Positions 1-8,603 of a DNA stretch of 64,000 bases are shown here, one piece after another. A model generated the notes under the pieces. The model searched no databases, was not told the DNA's origin, and saw only the letters and a program-made list of their open reading frames with translations. The translations under genes were made by a program, and so were the position numbers. The first letter of the stretch is position 1. Each line of letters begins with the position of its first letter. Source of the stretch: Paracoccaceae bacterium (lineage in GTDB: Bacteria > Pseudomonadota > Alphaproteobacteria > Rhodobacterales > Rhodobacteraceae); assembly GCA_020637675.1 (NCBI GenBank), contig JACKKD010000001.1, forward strand, positions 62,001 to 126,000, written 5' to 3'.

Positions 1-138
1 GATCAGGAGGCGCTGGTGGGCATGTGTCATGGCGCTGGATTAGGGTGTTGACCGGGGCTGCGCAAGCCTGTTCGGCGACAGGGGCGGGGGGCCGGCCCCC
101 CGCGCCCCCCAAAGTATTTTCGCCACAATGAAAGGGTG
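1..138. other. Left-edge intergenic region with G/C palindrome
   Basis: No complete gene is visible. Positions 85-102 form a perfect 18-bp palindrome of C, six G, CCGG, six C and G, followed by an A/T-rich AAAGTATTTT stretch. This G/C-run palindrome with a trailing AGTATTTT is a familiar intergenic element of Rhodobacteraceae. It lies just past the stop of the leftward ornithine cyclodeaminase gene and could act as a bidirectional terminator or mRNA-end hairpin. Positions 1-51 could hold the last codons of a rightward gene ending in TGA at 49-51 or TAG at 41-43, but too little remains to identify it. Confidence 0.35.
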
Positions 139-1194
139 TCAGGCCGCCTTGGCCTTGGCCCTCAGAAGCATCCCGTAGAGATCGCGCGGATCGTCTGGGT
201 CGGCGATCATGTCGAGCGGCTCGCTGTAGGGTAGGGACTTGAGCTGGTCGTGGACGTAGCGCAGCGCCGAGAAGTCCTCGATCGCGAAACCGACCGAGTC
301 GAAGAGCGTGATCTGGCGGGCGTCGCTGCGTCCCTTCGCGGCGCCGGTGATGACCTGCCATAGCTCGGTCACCGGATGGTCCGGTGCAAGCTGCTGGATC
401 TCGCCCTCGATGCGGGTCTGCGGCGGGTATTCGACGAAGATCGCGGACCGCAGGAGGATGTCGCGGTGCAGCTCGGTCTTGCCGGGGCAGTCGCCGCCGA
501 CCGCGTTGATGTGGACGCCGGCACCGACCATGTTGTCGGTCAGTATCATGGCGTTCTGCTTGTCGGCGGTGCAGGTGGTGACGATGCCTGCGCCTTCCAT
601 CGCCTCTTCCGCCGAGGTGCAGGCGGTGAGCGTCAGGCCCGACCCGGCGAGGTTGCGGGTGCATTTCGCAGTCGCCGCCGGGTCGATGTCGTAGAGCCGG
701 ACACGGCTGATGCCGCAGAGCGCCTTGAAGGCGAGCGCCTGGAACTCGGCCTGCGCGCCGTTGCCGATCATCGCCATGGTGGTGGCGCCCTCGGGCGCGA
801 GGTGCTTCGCGGCGAGCGCCGACATCGCCGCGGTCCTGAGCGCGGTGAGGATCGTCATCTCGGTCAAGAGGATCGGGTAACCTGTGTTCACCTCGGCCAG
901 GAGCCCGAAGGCGGTGACGGTCTGCAGCCCCTCGCGGGTGTTCTTGGGATGGCCATTGACGTATTTGAACCCGTACATCTCGCCGTCGGAGGTGGGCATC
1001 AGCTCGATCACGCCCACGGCTGAATGCGAGGCCACGCGCGGGGTCTTGTCGAAGCTTTCCCAGCGGCGGAAATCGGCCTCGATATAGGTGGCCAGATCGG
1101 TCATCACCCGTTCGGGACCAAGATGAAGAACGAGCTTCATCATGTTGTCCACGCTGACGAAGGGCACGATGTTGAGGTTCTGCATCGGGGTCAT
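139..1194 (-). CDS. ocd: Ornithine cyclodeaminase
   Basis: A 351-residue protein of the ornithine cyclodeaminase/mu-crystallin family, which deaminates and cyclises L-ornithine to L-proline with catalytic NAD+. The Rossmann nucleotide motif IGNGAQ lies at residues 143-148, the substrate-pocket lysine in GFKYVN at Lys77, and the catalytic Asp in VGGDCPGK at Asp235. Length matches the family. Its ATG overlaps the stop of the arginase gene (ATGA), so the two are translationally coupled and form an arginine-ornithine-proline route. No separate ribosome-binding site is evident. The divergent Lrp-type regulator is the obvious controller. Ocd rather than an alanine-dehydrogenase relative is favoured by the retained Lys/Asp pair and the arginase partner. 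Confidence 0.92.
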   Translation of the reverse strand: MTPMQNLNIVPFVSVDNMMKLVLHLGPERVMTDLATYIEADFRRWESFDKTPRVASHSAVGVIELMPTSDGEMYGFKYVNGHPKNTREGLQTVTAFGLLAEVNTGYPILLTEMTILTALRTAAMSALAAKHLAPEGATTMAMIGNGAQAEFQALAFKALCGISRVRLYDIDPAATAKCTRNLAGSGLTLTACTSAEEAMEGAGIVTTCTADKQNAMILTDNMVGAGVHINAVGGDCPGKTELHRDILLRSAIFVEYPPQTRIEGEIQQLAPDHPVTELWQVITGAAKGRSDARQITLFDSVGFAIEDFSALRYVHDQLKSLPYSEPLDMIADPDDPRDLYGMLLRAKAKAA

Positions 1195-2117
1195 CCGAAA
1201 CTGCGGGTGGGGCGGTCGAAGACCTTGCGGCCCATGAGGGAGCCGACAAGCTCCACCATCAGTTTCGCCGTCTTGCCGCGTTCGTCGAGGAAGGGGTTCA
1301 ACTCGACGAGGTCGAGCGAGGTGACAAGGCCGGATTCGTGCAGATGCTCCATCACCAGATGCGCCTCGCGGAAGGTCGTGCCGCCGGGGACGGTGGTGCC
1401 GACGGCGGGCGCGATGCCGGGGTCGAGGAAATCGACATCGAGCGAGACGTGGAGAAAGCCGTTCTCGGCCCGCACCCGGTCAAGGAATTCGCGCAAGGGG
1501 GCGACGATGCCACGCTCGTCGAGCACGCGCATGTCGCAGATCACCATGTCGGTGGCGAGAAGCCCCGCGTGTTCGGCGGGGTCGACGGAGCGGATGCCGA
1601 AGAGGCAGATGCGTTCGGCCGGCACCGGGGCGGGGAAGGGGGGGAAGGCGTCGAATCCGGTCTGTCCGGCGATGTAGGCGACGGGCGTGCCGTGGAGATT
1701 GCCGGACTGCGTGGTCAGCGGCGTATGGTAGTCCGAATGGGCGTCGAGCCAGAGGACGAAGAGCGGCCGGCCAGCCCCGGCCGCATGGGCGGCCACGCCC
1801 GCGACCGAACCGAGCGAGAGCGAGTGGTCGCCGCCGAGGAAGATCGGCAGGCCGTCCCGCATCGCGGCGCGGCCAGCGGCGGCGAGCGCCTCGGTCCAGG
1901 CGACGGTCTCGGCCAGGTGGTGGACGGCGGGGTTGGGGCAGACGACGGGGCGCAGCGCGGCGGGCGAGACGTCGCCCCGGTCCTCGACGCGCTGCCCGAG
2001 GCTTTCGAGGCTTCCGGCAAGGCCCGCCACACGGTAGGCGGCCGGCCCCATCAGGCAGCCCTCGCGGCGCTGGCCGGAGTCGATCGGTGCGCCGATCAGG
2101 ATGCAGGTCTTGGTCAT
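1191..2117 (-). CDS. rocF: Arginase
   Basis: A 308-residue ureohydrolase that splits L-arginine into ornithine and urea. All six manganese ligands are visible: His98 in GGDHS, Asp125/His127/Asp129 in DAHSD, and Asp227/Asp229 in SLDVDFLDP. The length and the SGQRREG...GP N-terminal substrate loop favour arginase over agmatinase. The ATG at 2117 is preferred over an in-frame TTG one codon upstream. It is the first gene of a two-gene operon with ocd, whose start overlaps its stop. It is transcribed divergently from an Lrp/AsnC regulator across about 110 bp, the standard arrangement for arginine-responsive arginase operons in alphaproteobacteria. Confidence 0.93.
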   Translation of the reverse strand: MTKTCILIGAPIDSGQRREGCLMGPAAYRVAGLAGSLESLGQRVEDRGDVSPAALRPVVCPNPAVHHLAETVAWTEALAAAGRAAMRDGLPIFLGGDHSLSLGSVAGVAAHAAGAGRPLFVLWLDAHSDYHTPLTTQSGNLHGTPVAYIAGQTGFDAFPPFPAPVPAERICLFGIRSVDPAEHAGLLATDMVICDMRVLDERGIVAPLREFLDRVRAENGFLHVSLDVDFLDPGIAPAVGTTVPGGTTFREAHLVMEHLHESGLVTSLDLVELNPFLDERGKTAKLMVELVGSLMGRKVFDRPTRSFG

Positions 2118-2226
2118 CAAGTTTCGCCCTCCGGGATTCGCCTGTGCACTGTTCCAGCGGATTGCGTCGGAGAGAAGCGCTCTTATTATCGGAACGCATG
2201 GGGTATTTGACAGAGTGACGGGAAAG

Positions 2227-2667
2227 ATGAGCGAACTGGACGAAACCGATCAGGCAATGATCGCCGCGCTCAGGCGCGACGGACGCGCCTCGTTCTCCGA
2301 CCTCGCGGGGCAGCTGGGACTTGCCCGGGCGACCGTCACGGCGCGGATGGAACGGCTGATGGCGCGGGGGGAAATCCAGGGCTTCACCGTGGTGACCCGC
2401 GGTGACCTGACCGCCATGCCGGTCAGGGGCCTGATGATGATTGCGATCGAGGGGCGCGGGACGGAACGGATCATGGCGCGGCTATCCGGCCTGCCCGAGG
2501 TGACGGCGGTGCATTCGACGAACGGCCGCTGGGATCTCATCGCCGAGATCGGCACCCGGACGCTGGAGGAACTGGATGGGGTGCTGATGAAGGTGCGCGG
2601 CTTCGACGGTGTCTCGGCGAGCGAGACGAGCCTCCTCCTCTCCACCCGCCGGGCGGGTCGGCGCTAG
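2227..2667 (+). CDS. Lrp/AsnC-family transcriptional regulator
   Basis: A 146-residue feast/famine regulator. It has an N-terminal winged helix-turn-helix (about residues 4-60, LDETDQAMIAALRRDGR) and a C-terminal RAM ligand-binding domain (about 66-140). The ATG at 2227 begins the canonical ELDETD entry into helix 1. An in-frame extension upstream encodes nothing recognisable and would run over the arginase promoter. Its divergent position next to arginase-ocd suggests it activates or represses arginine breakdown in response to arginine or ornithine, as known for homologues. Its stop lies 3 bp from the convergent penicillin-acylase gene end, so there is no room for a terminator between them. 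Confidence 0.88.
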   Translation: MSELDETDQAMIAALRRDGRASFSDLAGQLGLARATVTARMERLMARGEIQGFTVVTRGDLTAMPVRGLMMIAIEGRGTERIMARLSGLPEVTAVHSTNGRWDLIAEIGTRTLEELDGVLMKVRGFDGVSASETSLLLSTRRAGRR

Positions 2668-2670
2668 ATA

Positions 2671-5136
2671 TCAGTCGTCCCCGGCCGGTTCGAGGCGGGT
2701 GATGCCCGTGGCCGCCGCGCGGGCGAGGGCCGGGTCGAGCGACATCGGCACGTATTCGCCCCGCCGCCAGAGCGCGCTGAGGTCGTCGTAGTGCCGGCTG
2801 AGGAGGTGCCCCGACTGGCCGGTGGAGATGATGAAGACCGAGCTGTCGGGGTCGGCGAAGTCGTAGACGCCGCGATACCCGGCGCCGTTCACGTTCAGAT
2901 AGGGTTCCGGCCCCGAGCCCGCGGTCAGCCCGCGGTCGAGCGTGTGGTCGCCGCCGCTCGTCGACTGGCGGATGTTCACGATCCACTTCAGCAGCGGCAT
3001 CCGCCCAAGTACGGGATGGTCCTGGGTCGCCTGGTGCGCATCGCCCCAGCGCCAGCTTTCGACGTTCGGACCGTAGCGTTCCGAAAGCTCCAAGAGCGCG
3101 TCGTCGAGCGCCATGCGGGCGATGTCGGTGCAGGTCTCGGTCGCGGCCGACTGCATGATGTCGCACCAGCGCGCGGCGCCGTCGATGTCACGGAAGACCC
3201 GTTCGAGGAACAGGGGTTCCGCGCGGCTGAAACTGTCGGCCAGAGGGCCGAGTTCGTCGCGGATCAGCCGGTTTTGCAGCGCCCGGACCCAGGCCGCGTA
3301 GATCAGGGGCTCGGGCAGGTGCTCGTTCATGTCGCCGTCCCATTCGGCCAGCACCTCGAGCGCGCGCTGGCGCAGCCGCTCGGGCGTGCCGGCGGGCGCG
3401 GCTTCGCCGGTGAACCAGAGATCGGCAGCGATCAGCGGCAGGACGGTGCGGGCGGCGGGAGAGACGGTGTCGAGCTGGGCCGCGATGAAGCTCTCGCGCG
3501 TGTGGACCTCGCGTTCCTGCATCAGCCGCGTCCAGCGCTGAACCCTTTGCGTGTCGCCCCAGGTGAAACTCACATGCCGCGGAAAGGCGCGGTCCACCGT
3601 CTTGTTGTTGGTATTCCCGACGATTCCCCCGGGCGGATTCACGAACCTCGGGTTCTCGGCATAGGAAAGCCGGCCCCGCCAGCGGTTCTCGGCCCGCCAG
3701 CCCAGTGCGGGAAGCCTTCCCTGGCCGAGCGTCGCGGGGGCGCGGTCGGGGATGGCGCCGAAGGTGGACATGGCGATGCCCGACTGGTCGGCCATGATGA
3801 CGTTCTGTGCCGGCGCGACGAACCCCTCGCCCGCGGCGATCCCCTCGGCGATGCTGCCGGCCTGCATCAGCCGGATCGCCGAGGTCATCGAGGCATCGGC
3901 AGGGTCGAGACCGGTCCAGCTCAGCGCCGCCACGTGGCCGGGCGGCGTGACCGAGCCGACGTCGTAGACGTCCTCGGGCAGGACCGGGCCGTTGTCGGTC
4001 CAGCGCAGCGTCACCGTGATCGGCTGGGCATCCCTGACCTCGATGATCGAGGCCCGCGTCGTGAAGGGCTTCCAGCCGTCGGGCGTACGATAGCGGCTGG
4101 GGTCGGCGGGATTCACTTCCTCGATCCTCAGGTCCTGGTCGTCCACCCAGGCGGCGCTGATGCCCCAGCCGAAGCGGGCGTTGCGCCCGGCGAGCACGGC
4201 CGGGATGCCGGGGATGGTCGCGCCGATCACACCGCCGGAGACGAGTTCCAGCCGGGCGAGATACCAGAGCGAGGGGGCGGAGAAGTCGAGATGCGGGTCA
4301 TTGGCGAGAAGCGATCCGCCGGCGGCGGACCGCGAGGGCGCCGCTGCCCAGGCGTTCGAGGCCCCGGCACGCGCGGCTGCCGGCAGGGGCCAGAACGGCG
4401 TCTCGGGCCGTGTCAGGGCCGCGTAGGACCGCTTGACCCCCGGGACCAGGGCGGCATAGGGCGGCAACGCAGCAACCCCCTGACCCGGCGCGTCCGGCAT
4501 CAGGTCACGCGGCCAGGTGTCCGACAGGACGGAGAGCCGGGCCCGCAGCACTTCCGTCTCGGCCTGGCCCGCGGACCTGAGCGCCATGAGCTTCAGGATC
4601 GCGATGGAATCGGCCGGCTGCCAGTAGGATATTTCGCTGCCGAAGACGAAGAACTCCGGTGCGCCTCGACCGCGCGACTGGGCATTGACGACCTCGATCC
4701 AGGCATTGACGCCCTTGGCATAGGCTTCGAGCGCCGTTCGCGTCGGGCCATCCTGCGCCGCCACCGACAGGGTGGCGAGCCGGTAGAGGTCGAGCGTCCG
4801 CATCAGTTCGTCGGTCTTCACCGTCTCCAGCCCGAAGACCTCCGAAAGACGCCCCTGAACCGTGCGGCGGAGCATGACCATCTGCCAGAGCCGGTCCTGC
4901 GCATGGGCGAACCCGAGTGCGTAGTAGACATCGGCATCGGTCTGCCCGAAGACATGGGGCACGTCGGCGGTATCGCGGACGATCTCGACCGGGGCACCAA
5001 TCCCTGCGGCGACATATGTCGCATTGTAGTCCGGCAAGGACCCGGCGGCGAAGTAGTAGACGAGACCGAGGCCGGCGGCCGCAAGCCCGACGAGCAGGGA
5101 GAAGATCCTCAGAAGCCAGCGAAACGCCGTTACCAT
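2671..5136 (-). CDS. Penicillin acylase family protein (Ntn hydrolase)
   Basis: An 821-residue precursor of the penicillin amidase family, which hydrolyses amide bonds in beta-lactams, N-acyl-homoserine lactones or related acyl amides. The N-terminus has one hydrophobic segment (about residues 6-30) that anchors or exports it. The alpha chain (about 50-245) contains the DVPHVFG and ALGFAHAQDRL motifs. Autocleavage should expose Ser260 in AGASNAW as the N-terminal nucleophile of the beta chain, which continues with ANDPHLDF and NTNNKTVDRAFPRH. Substrate cannot be read from sequence. Quorum quenching is possible, and a LuxR solo is encoded 30 kb away. It appears monocistronic, and its 3' end nearly abuts the lrp gene. 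Confidence 0.88.
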   Translation of the reverse strand: MVTAFRWLLRIFSLLVGLAAAGLGLVYYFAAGSLPDYNATYVAAGIGAPVEIVRDTADVPHVFGQTDADVYYALGFAHAQDRLWQMVMLRRTVQGRLSEVFGLETVKTDELMRTLDLYRLATLSVAAQDGPTRTALEAYAKGVNAWIEVVNAQSRGRGAPEFFVFGSEISYWQPADSIAILKLMALRSAGQAETEVLRARLSVLSDTWPRDLMPDAPGQGVAALPPYAALVPGVKRSYAALTRPETPFWPLPAAARAGASNAWAAAPSRSAAGGSLLANDPHLDFSAPSLWYLARLELVSGGVIGATIPGIPAVLAGRNARFGWGISAAWVDDQDLRIEEVNPADPSRYRTPDGWKPFTTRASIIEVRDAQPITVTLRWTDNGPVLPEDVYDVGSVTPPGHVAALSWTGLDPADASMTSAIRLMQAGSIAEGIAAGEGFVAPAQNVIMADQSGIAMSTFGAIPDRAPATLGQGRLPALGWRAENRWRGRLSYAENPRFVNPPGGIVGNTNNKTVDRAFPRHVSFTWGDTQRVQRWTRLMQEREVHTRESFIAAQLDTVSPAARTVLPLIAADLWFTGEAAPAGTPERLRQRALEVLAEWDGDMNEHLPEPLIYAAWVRALQNRLIRDELGPLADSFSRAEPLFLERVFRDIDGAARWCDIMQSAATETCTDIARMALDDALLELSERYGPNVESWRWGDAHQATQDHPVLGRMPLLKWIVNIRQSTSGGDHTLDRGLTAGSGPEPYLNVNGAGYRGVYDFADPDSSVFIISTGQSGHLLSRHYDDLSALWRRGEYVPMSLDPALARAAATGITRLEPAGDD

Positions 5137-5199
5137 CGAAAGGGTCCGAGACTGCCGACCGGTGCGCCCCCCATGCCGGCACCGGTCCCACGGAACCGG

Positions 5200-5227
5200 T
5201 TGACGGCACGGGCAGGGCGGTTAACTA
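5200..5227 (+). promoter_or_regulatory. Candidate sigma-70 promoter for the hydroxyisobutyrate-dehydrogenase-like gene
   Basis: TTGACG (5200-5205) and TAACTA (5222-5227) are separated by 16 bp, about 42 bp before the ATG. A GGAGGGG ribosome-binding site sits close to the start at 5269. This is prediction from consensus only. Confidence 0.4.
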
Positions 5228-5268
5228 GGGCAGATCGGCGCGGGCTGCAACGACCTTGGGAGGGGTGC

Positions 5269-6141
5269 ATGGCAAAGGTGGCGTTTCTGGGCCTCGGAGT
5301 GATGGGTTTCCCCATGGCGGGCCATCTCGCGGCGAAGGGGCACGAGGTCACGGTCTTCAACCGGACGGGCGCGAAGGCTGAGGCCTGGGTCAAGGCACAT
5401 GGCGGCCGCAGCGCCGCCTCGCCACGCGAAGCGGCGCTCGGCGCCGCGTTCGTCCTGGCCTGCGTCGGCAACGACGATGACCTGCGCGCCGTCTGCACCG
5501 GCCCCGAAGGCGCGTTCGGCGGCATGTCCGCGGGCGCGGTCTTCGTCGACCACACCACCGTCTCGGCCTCGGTCACGCGGGAGCTTGCCGCCGCGGCCTC
5601 CGCCGCCGGCATCGGCTTCGTCGACGCGCCCGTCTCCGGCGGCCAGGCGGGGGCGGAGAACGGCGTCCTCTCGGTCATGTGCGGCGGCGCCGAAGCCGAC
5701 TACGCCCGCGCCGAGCCGGTGATCGCGGCCTATGCCCGCATCTGCCGCCGCCTCGGCCCCTCGGGCGCGGGCCAGCTTGCCAAGATGGTGAACCAGATCT
5801 GCATCGCGGGCCTCGTCCAGGGCCTCTCGGAAGGGCTCCACTTCGCCGAGAAGGCCGGGCTCGACATCGAGGCGGTGGTCGAGGTCATCAGCCAGGGCGC
5901 GGCCGGGTCCTGGCAGATGGCGAACCGTCACAAGACCATGAAGGACGGCAAGTTCGACCACGGCTTCGCCGTCGACTGGATGCGCAAGGACCTCGGCATC
6001 TGCCTCATGACCGCAGACGAGAACGGCGCGAGCCTCCCGGTGACCGCGCTCGTCGACCAGTTCTACAAGGACGTCCAGAAGATGGGCGGCGGCCGCTGGG
6101 ACACGTCGAGCCTGTTTGCGCGTTTGCGCAAGCTCGGCTGA
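5269..6141 (+). CDS. NAD(P)-dependent 3-hydroxyisobutyrate dehydrogenase-like protein
   Basis: A 290-residue beta-hydroxyacid dehydrogenase. It has the N-terminal Rossmann motif GLGVMGFPM (8-16), the substrate-binding DAPVSGG signature (119-125) and the catalytic lysine Lys172 in GQLAKMVNQ. The family oxidises 3-hydroxyisobutyrate, tartronate semialdehyde or succinic-semialdehyde-type substrates. The NRT sequence after the second beta strand (31-33) suggests NADP preference, as in glyoxylate/succinic semialdehyde reductases. The start is set by GGAGGGG just before the ATG. It stands alone between divergent and convergent neighbours, so context does not define the substrate. Confidence 0.85.
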   Translation: MAKVAFLGLGVMGFPMAGHLAAKGHEVTVFNRTGAKAEAWVKAHGGRSAASPREAALGAAFVLACVGNDDDLRAVCTGPEGAFGGMSAGAVFVDHTTVSASVTRELAAAASAAGIGFVDAPVSGGQAGAENGVLSVMCGGAEADYARAEPVIAAYARICRRLGPSGAGQLAKMVNQICIAGLVQGLSEGLHFAEKAGLDIEAVVEVISQGAAGSWQMANRHKTMKDGKFDHGFAVDWMRKDLGICLMTADENGASLPVTALVDQFYKDVQKMGGGRWDTSSLFARLRKLG

Positions 6142-6204
6142 GAGCGGCCTTCACCGGTCGCATGGTTCTTCGTGGACGCGGGAGGCTGATGCCCTCCGCG
6201 CGGG

Positions 6205-6229
6205 TCGTCCCGGGCCGCGCCCGGGACGA
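6205..6229. repeat. Intergenic palindromic hairpin (CCCGGG-type)
   Basis: An 11-bp perfect inverted repeat, TCGTCCCGGGC (6205-6215) and GCCCGGGACGA (6219-6229), with a 3-base CGC loop. It is followed by a further ACCCGGGATC. The element sits between two convergent genes. CGTCCCGGGC...GACCCGGGATC elements are widespread small intergenic repeats in alphaproteobacteria. Here it may end transcription from both sides. Confidence 0.6.
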
Positions 6230-6238
6230 GACCCGGGA

Positions 6239-6796
6239 TCAGGGGATGATCCGGGTGTACTTCGTGCCCTCGAGCGTCGCCCCGGCGATGAGTCCGGACT
6301 GGCCGAAGACCAGCGCGATGACCGGCGCGAGCGTCGTCACCGTGTCCGCGGCCAGCGATCCGCCCTGGTCCGGAAGCGCGTATTTCGCGTCGGCCCCGAC
6401 CGCCCAGCCATCGGCCGCCCGGAATTTCGCCAGCGCCGGCTGGGTCATGAAGAAGAGCGCATGGGCGTACTGCTGAGCGCCGATCTGAAGCCCCCAGCTT
6501 GCCTGCGTGGCGGAATAGTAGTCCACCGTGACGTCGTTGATCCTGAGCGCCCCGCGCCCGTAGGCGCCGCCGAAGAAGAATCCGGCCTCGGTCATCAGCG
6601 GCATGTAGAGCACGCCGACGGACTTGTTCATCAGGTCCACCGTGCCCGGATAGCGCGAGGTCAGGAAATCGCGCGTGGCGTCCACCCGCGCATCGAGTCG
6701 TGCCGCCCCGTTGCTGCCAAGGCCGTTGCCGCAGGCGGCAAGCCCGGCCATGGCGCCTCCGGAAACGATCAAACTGCGGCGGGAAAGTCCGTTCAT
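6239..6796 (-). CDS. SYLF/YSC84 domain lipoprotein
   Basis: A 185-residue exported protein. The N-terminus (RRSLIVSGGAMAGLAAC) combines a twin-arginine pair with a lipobox ending at Cys22, so it is probably a periplasm-facing lipoprotein. The body matches the SYLF (YSC84-like) lipid-binding domain: GVLYMPLMTEAGFFFGGAYGRG, the SWGLQIGAQ strand, and the terminal GATLEGTKY motif. Family members bind phosphoinositides in eukaryotes. The bacterial role is unclear, with lipid or metal binding in the envelope suggested. The start at 6796 was chosen because it directly precedes the signal sequence. An in-frame extension to 6853 has no signal features. Confidence 0.85.
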   Translation of the reverse strand: MNGLSRRSLIVSGGAMAGLAACGNGLGSNGAARLDARVDATRDFLTSRYPGTVDLMNKSVGVLYMPLMTEAGFFFGGAYGRGALRINDVTVDYYSATQASWGLQIGAQQYAHALFFMTQPALAKFRAADGWAVGADAKYALPDQGGSLAADTVTTLAPVIALVFGQSGLIAGATLEGTKYTRIIP

Positions 6797-6916
6797 GTTT
6801 CTGCTCCGCTCTCGAATGGGTTCATCCGGCCTCGCCGGGCCGGTTGCCACCATCTATAGGGCAGAACCCGCTTGCTGTCATTAAGTGTTGTATCCCGCCG
6901 GGACGTCGTGCACGGC

Positions 6917-7912
6917 TCAGCGGGCAAGGATCCGCGCAACATCCGGCGCGAAATAGGTCAGGACGCCGTCGCAGCCCGCCCGCCGGAAGGCCATCAGGCT
7001 TTCGAGGATCACCTCGTCCTTCACCCAGCCGTTCAGGACCGCGCCCTTCAGCATCGCGTATTCGCCCGAGACCTGGTAGGCATAGGTCGGCACGCCGAAG
7101 GCCGCCTTCACGCGCGCGCAGACGTCGAGATAGGGCATCCCCGGCTTGACCATCACCATGTCCGCGCCCTCGGAAAGATCGCGCGCGACGAGCCGGAGCG
7201 CCTCGTCGGAATTGCCGGGGTTCATCTGGTAGGTCTTCTTGTCGCCCTTCAGCGCGCCGGACGCCCCCACGGCATCGCGGAAGGGCCCGTAGAAGGCCGA
7301 GGCGTATTTCGCCGCATAGGAAAGGATCGCCACGTCCTTGTGCCCCGCCGCCTCGAGGCCCGCGCGCATCGCACCGATGCGCCCGTCCATCATGTCCGAG
7401 GGCCCGAGGATGTCCGCGCCCGCCTCGGCCTGGGCCAGCGCCATCCTGACCAGCGCCTCCACCGTCTCGTCGTTCAGGATCACCCCGTCCCGCACGATCC
7501 CGTCGTGCCCGAGCGCGTTGTAGGGGTCGAGCGCCACGTCGGTCATCACCGCCACCTCGGGCACCGCCGCCTTGATGGCGCGCACCGCACGGTTGGAAAG
7601 GTTATCGGGGTTCCAGGCTTCCTCGCAGGTCTCGGTCTTCAGCGCGGGGTCGGTATAGGGGAAGAGACAGATCGCCGGAATGCCGAGCGTCGCCGCCTCT
7701 TCCGCCGCTCGCGCCACGCCATCCACGGTCCGCCGCACCACGCCCGGCATGGAGGGAACCTCCACGTCCGCGCCCGGCACGTCCGTGACGAAGACCGGCC
7801 AGATCAGGTCCTTCACGCTCAGCCGGTGCTCCTGCGCGAGATCGCGCAGTGCGGCCGTCCGGCGCAGGCGGCGGAAGCGGAGACCGGGGAAGGGGGCTTG
7901 GTTCGGGGTCAT
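6917..7912 (-). CDS. hemB: Delta-aminolevulinic acid dehydratase (porphobilinogen synthase)
   Basis: A 331-residue enzyme that condenses two 5-aminolevulinate molecules to porphobilinogen, the second common step of tetrapyrrole (haem, bacteriochlorophyll) synthesis. The two Schiff-base lysines are Lys202 (SYAAKYASAFYGPF) and Lys256 (MVKPGMPYLD). The metal region TDVALDPYNALGHDG (124-138) has Asp in place of the zinc-binding cysteines, marking the magnesium-dependent type usual in alphaproteobacteria. MTPNQAPFPG is the likely start. A 19-residue in-frame extension is arginine-rich and unlike the family. It is transcribed away from the small membrane-protein gene at 8045. Confidence 0.95.
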   Translation of the reverse strand: MTPNQAPFPGLRFRRLRRTAALRDLAQEHRLSVKDLIWPVFVTDVPGADVEVPSMPGVVRRTVDGVARAAEEAATLGIPAICLFPYTDPALKTETCEEAWNPDNLSNRAVRAIKAAVPEVAVMTDVALDPYNALGHDGIVRDGVILNDETVEALVRMALAQAEAGADILGPSDMMDGRIGAMRAGLEAAGHKDVAILSYAAKYASAFYGPFRDAVGASGALKGDKKTYQMNPGNSDEALRLVARDLSEGADMVMVKPGMPYLDVCARVKAAFGVPTYAYQVSGEYAMLKGAVLNGWVKDEVILESLMAFRRAGCDGVLTYFAPDVARILAR

Positions 7913-8044
7913 GGCGCGCCTCCGGTTTCGGGTTTGGCAACGGGTTGCACGGATCGGTGCGCATCTCAAGGGTGGAAACCGCCGCAGGGCACCGCTAGCA
8001 TCGCGGCAACACGCCCTGCCGAGGGGCGTTTCAGGGGGCAGGAC

Positions 8045-8572
8045 TTGGACTGGACGAAACTGATCTTCGACCTGATCGACCTCAGGTCCTTCTCAAACCT
8101 GTGGTACTGGATCGCGCTTGCCGTCACCTGGTCCTCCGCCTCGCACTGGGTGCTCGGCATTCCCTATGACATGGTGCTGCGCGCCCGCCGTGCCGGCGGA
8201 CAGGCCGAGGCCGACCTGGAGGACATCGCGCGCATCAACGTGTCGCGCATCCTCTACATCGTCCGCGAGGCCGGGGTGATCCTGCTCGCCATGCTCGCCT
8301 TCGCGCTGACCACGCTCGCGCTTCTCGGCTTTGTCTACAAGGTCGAGTTCGCGCAGGCCGTGTTTCTCATCGCTGCGCCGCTGACGGTCGTGGGACTGAT
8401 GAGCGTGGCGACGGCGCGCCGGATCGCCGAGGAGGGTGATCGGGGCGAGGCGCTGCGGCGCCGGCTCGCGCTGCACCGCGTCGGCGTGCAGGTCATCGGC
8501 ATGATCTCGACCTTCGTCACCGCCTTCTGGGGGATGCTGCAGAACTTCAACATCTCCATCCTGCCCGGTTGA
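8045..8572 (+). CDS. Conserved rhodobacteral membrane protein (SufBCD-associated type)
   Basis: A 175-residue protein with three or four hydrophobic helices (about residues 17-40, 72-95, 100-122 and 150-168) separated by a charged cytoplasmic segment. Proteins with the same opening (DW..LIFDLIDLRSFSNLWYWIALAV) are common in Rhodobacteraceae and are often labelled 'component of SufBCD complex', a name I cannot verify from sequence. The proposed start is TTG at 8045, preceded by an AGGGGG-type ribosome-binding site. No ATG fits, because the first in-frame ATG would remove the first conserved helix. It lies 31 bp upstream of mfd in the same direction and may be cotranscribed. Confidence 0.7.
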   Translation: MDWTKLIFDLIDLRSFSNLWYWIALAVTWSSASHWVLGIPYDMVLRARRAGGQAEADLEDIARINVSRILYIVREAGVILLAMLAFALTTLALLGFVYKVEFAQAVFLIAAPLTVVGLMSVATARRIAEEGDRGEALRRRLALHRVGVQVIGMISTFVTAFWGMLQNFNISILPG

Positions 8573-8603
8573 CACCGGCGCGGGGAAGGCTACGTCAGCC
8601 GCC

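Noticed and set aside
1..51. C-terminal fragment of a rightward gene at the left edge
   Set aside because: Only about 15 codons would be present, with two frames equally possible and no identifiable motif.
2791..5268. Very long open frame on the plus strand running into the hydroxyisobutyrate-dehydrogenase-like gene (1116 codons in total)
   Set aside because: It is antisense to the penicillin acylase gene, Arg/Gly/His/Pro-rich, and has no domain until the true ATG at 5269. It results from G/C-rich third positions.
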